Origin: Aequorivita sp.
GTDB taxonomy: Bacteria > Bacteroidota > Bacteroidia > Flavobacteriales > Flavobacteriaceae
Reading direction: 5' to 3'
Assembly: GCA_002733915.1 (NCBI GenBank)
Contig: NVXN01000001.1
Span: forward strand, 694,618-708,007
DNA: 13,390 nucleotides
Positions 12,999 to 13,390 of this stretch are shown in pieces. Below the pieces are notes generated by a model that was not told the DNA's origin, did no database searches, and was given only the letters and a program-made list of their open reading frames with translations. A program made the translations under genes and the position numbers. Numbering within the stretch: the first letter of the stretch is position 1; every line of letters starts with the position of its first letter.

Positions 12999-13379
12999 CT
13001 ATCTTCTTAAAAGATTGAAATATTCTTCCTTGATCTTGCGGTATTTTTCTACATGCGCCATATAGATTTTTCTGAATTTTTCATGTTCATTTACATAAAA
13101 CATATCACAATCCATATCATCGCACTCCATCGCCTTGGGAAGACCGTCTTTGTATTTCCTGAAATTCTTTAGGATAATATTGTTTTCTTCCCGCTTAATA
13201 GAAAGCTTGGCCACTACCGGTTGTTGCTCCAATTTGTTAGAAAGCTCGACTTGACTTAGATTCAGCAGGTTGTCTATTTCGCTAAAAATATAGCCAAGAT
13301 GAGTGATCCAGTTGTTCAGTTCAATAAGGTTGTTTTTCAAAACTATTGATTCCTGACTGTCATGATTGTAAATTTGCAT
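12999..13379 (-). CDS. Small helical protein of unknown function heading the pnt operon
   Basis: The 126-residue product has no signal peptide or membrane segment and is not recognised. It is rich in charged and hydrophobic residues in helical spacing. A first helical segment covers 12-52 (LKNNLIELNNWITHLGYIF...), and a second covers 95-126, ending in KYRKIKEEYFNLLRR; both could form coiled coils. Between them lies the acidic, cysteine-containing MECDDMDCDMF (84-94), which might bind a metal, though this is speculation. The ATG at 13379 is the first available. The gene is followed within 20 bp by the soluble transhydrogenase alpha gene on the same strand, implying cotranscription. No more than 11 bp of its upstream region is in the window, so its promoter cannot be judged. 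Confidence 0.75.
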   Translation of the reverse strand: MQIYNHDSQESIVLKNNLIELNNWITHLGYIFSEIDNLLNLSQVELSNKLEQQPVVAKLSIKREENNIILKNFRKYKDGLPKAMECDDMDCDMFYVNEHEKFRKIYMAHVEKYRKIKEEYFNLLRR

Positions 13380-13390
13380 ATCTATTTAAT

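Overview
The window looks like a chromosomal segment of a low-GC member of the Bacteroidota, most likely family Flavobacteriaceae. This rests on the AT-rich sequence, several matches to the Bacteroidota -7 promoter element TAnnTTTG, scarce Shine-Dalgarno sequences, and the gene content: a BlaI/M56-TonB pair, Bacteroidota-style lipoproteins, a split three-gene transhydrogenase and an rRNA-IVS-type four-helix-bundle gene. The genus cannot be fixed from the sequence alone. No rRNA, tRNA, CRISPR array, insertion sequence or phage module was found.

Left part (1-2795). The 5' end of a four-helix-bundle gene runs off the left edge behind ruvC (Holliday junction resolvase), both on the minus strand. 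Divergent from ruvC across 41 bp is a translationally coupled pair on the plus strand: a multispanning LPG_synthase_TM/flippase-like protein and a membrane-anchored family 2 glycosyltransferase. They overlap by ATGA and probably act together on a lipid or surface glycan.

Middle part (2844-6863). A secreted, predicted beta-barrel protein meets a small TonB-C-like lipoprotein tail to tail with no intergenic bases. Upstream of the lipoprotein gene, behind a good terminator, lies a blaI-blaR1-like pair (repressor plus M56 membrane metallopeptidase). The BlaR1-like protein ends in a TonB-C domain that resembles the neighbouring lipoprotein. The blaI promoter region carries nested perfect palindromes built from TTAGTT/AACTAA hexamers and an exact TAnnTTTG box, which is a convincing autoregulatory operator. 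Next comes a stand-alone nitroreductase gene with its own terminator.

Right-centre (6917-9705). A 688-residue GT4-like/GT9 double glycosyltransferase with an unassigned C-terminal extension is followed by a Tat-type lipoprotein gene with twelve DGYYD repeats and a lipocalin-like C-terminus. A perfect 12-bp terminator hairpin separates them. A 342-bp region without a gene follows.

Right part (10048-13379). A minus-strand operon encodes proton-translocating NAD(P) transhydrogenase in split form: pntA soluble part, pntA membrane part, then pntB after a 109-bp spacer. A small coiled-coil protein of unknown function leads the operon.

Most genes belong to known families. The parts that deserve a second look are the paired TonB-C proteins beside the BlaI/M56 switch, the double glycosyltransferase with its unexplained tail, the DGYYD-repeat lipoprotein and the unknown leader gene of the pnt operon.
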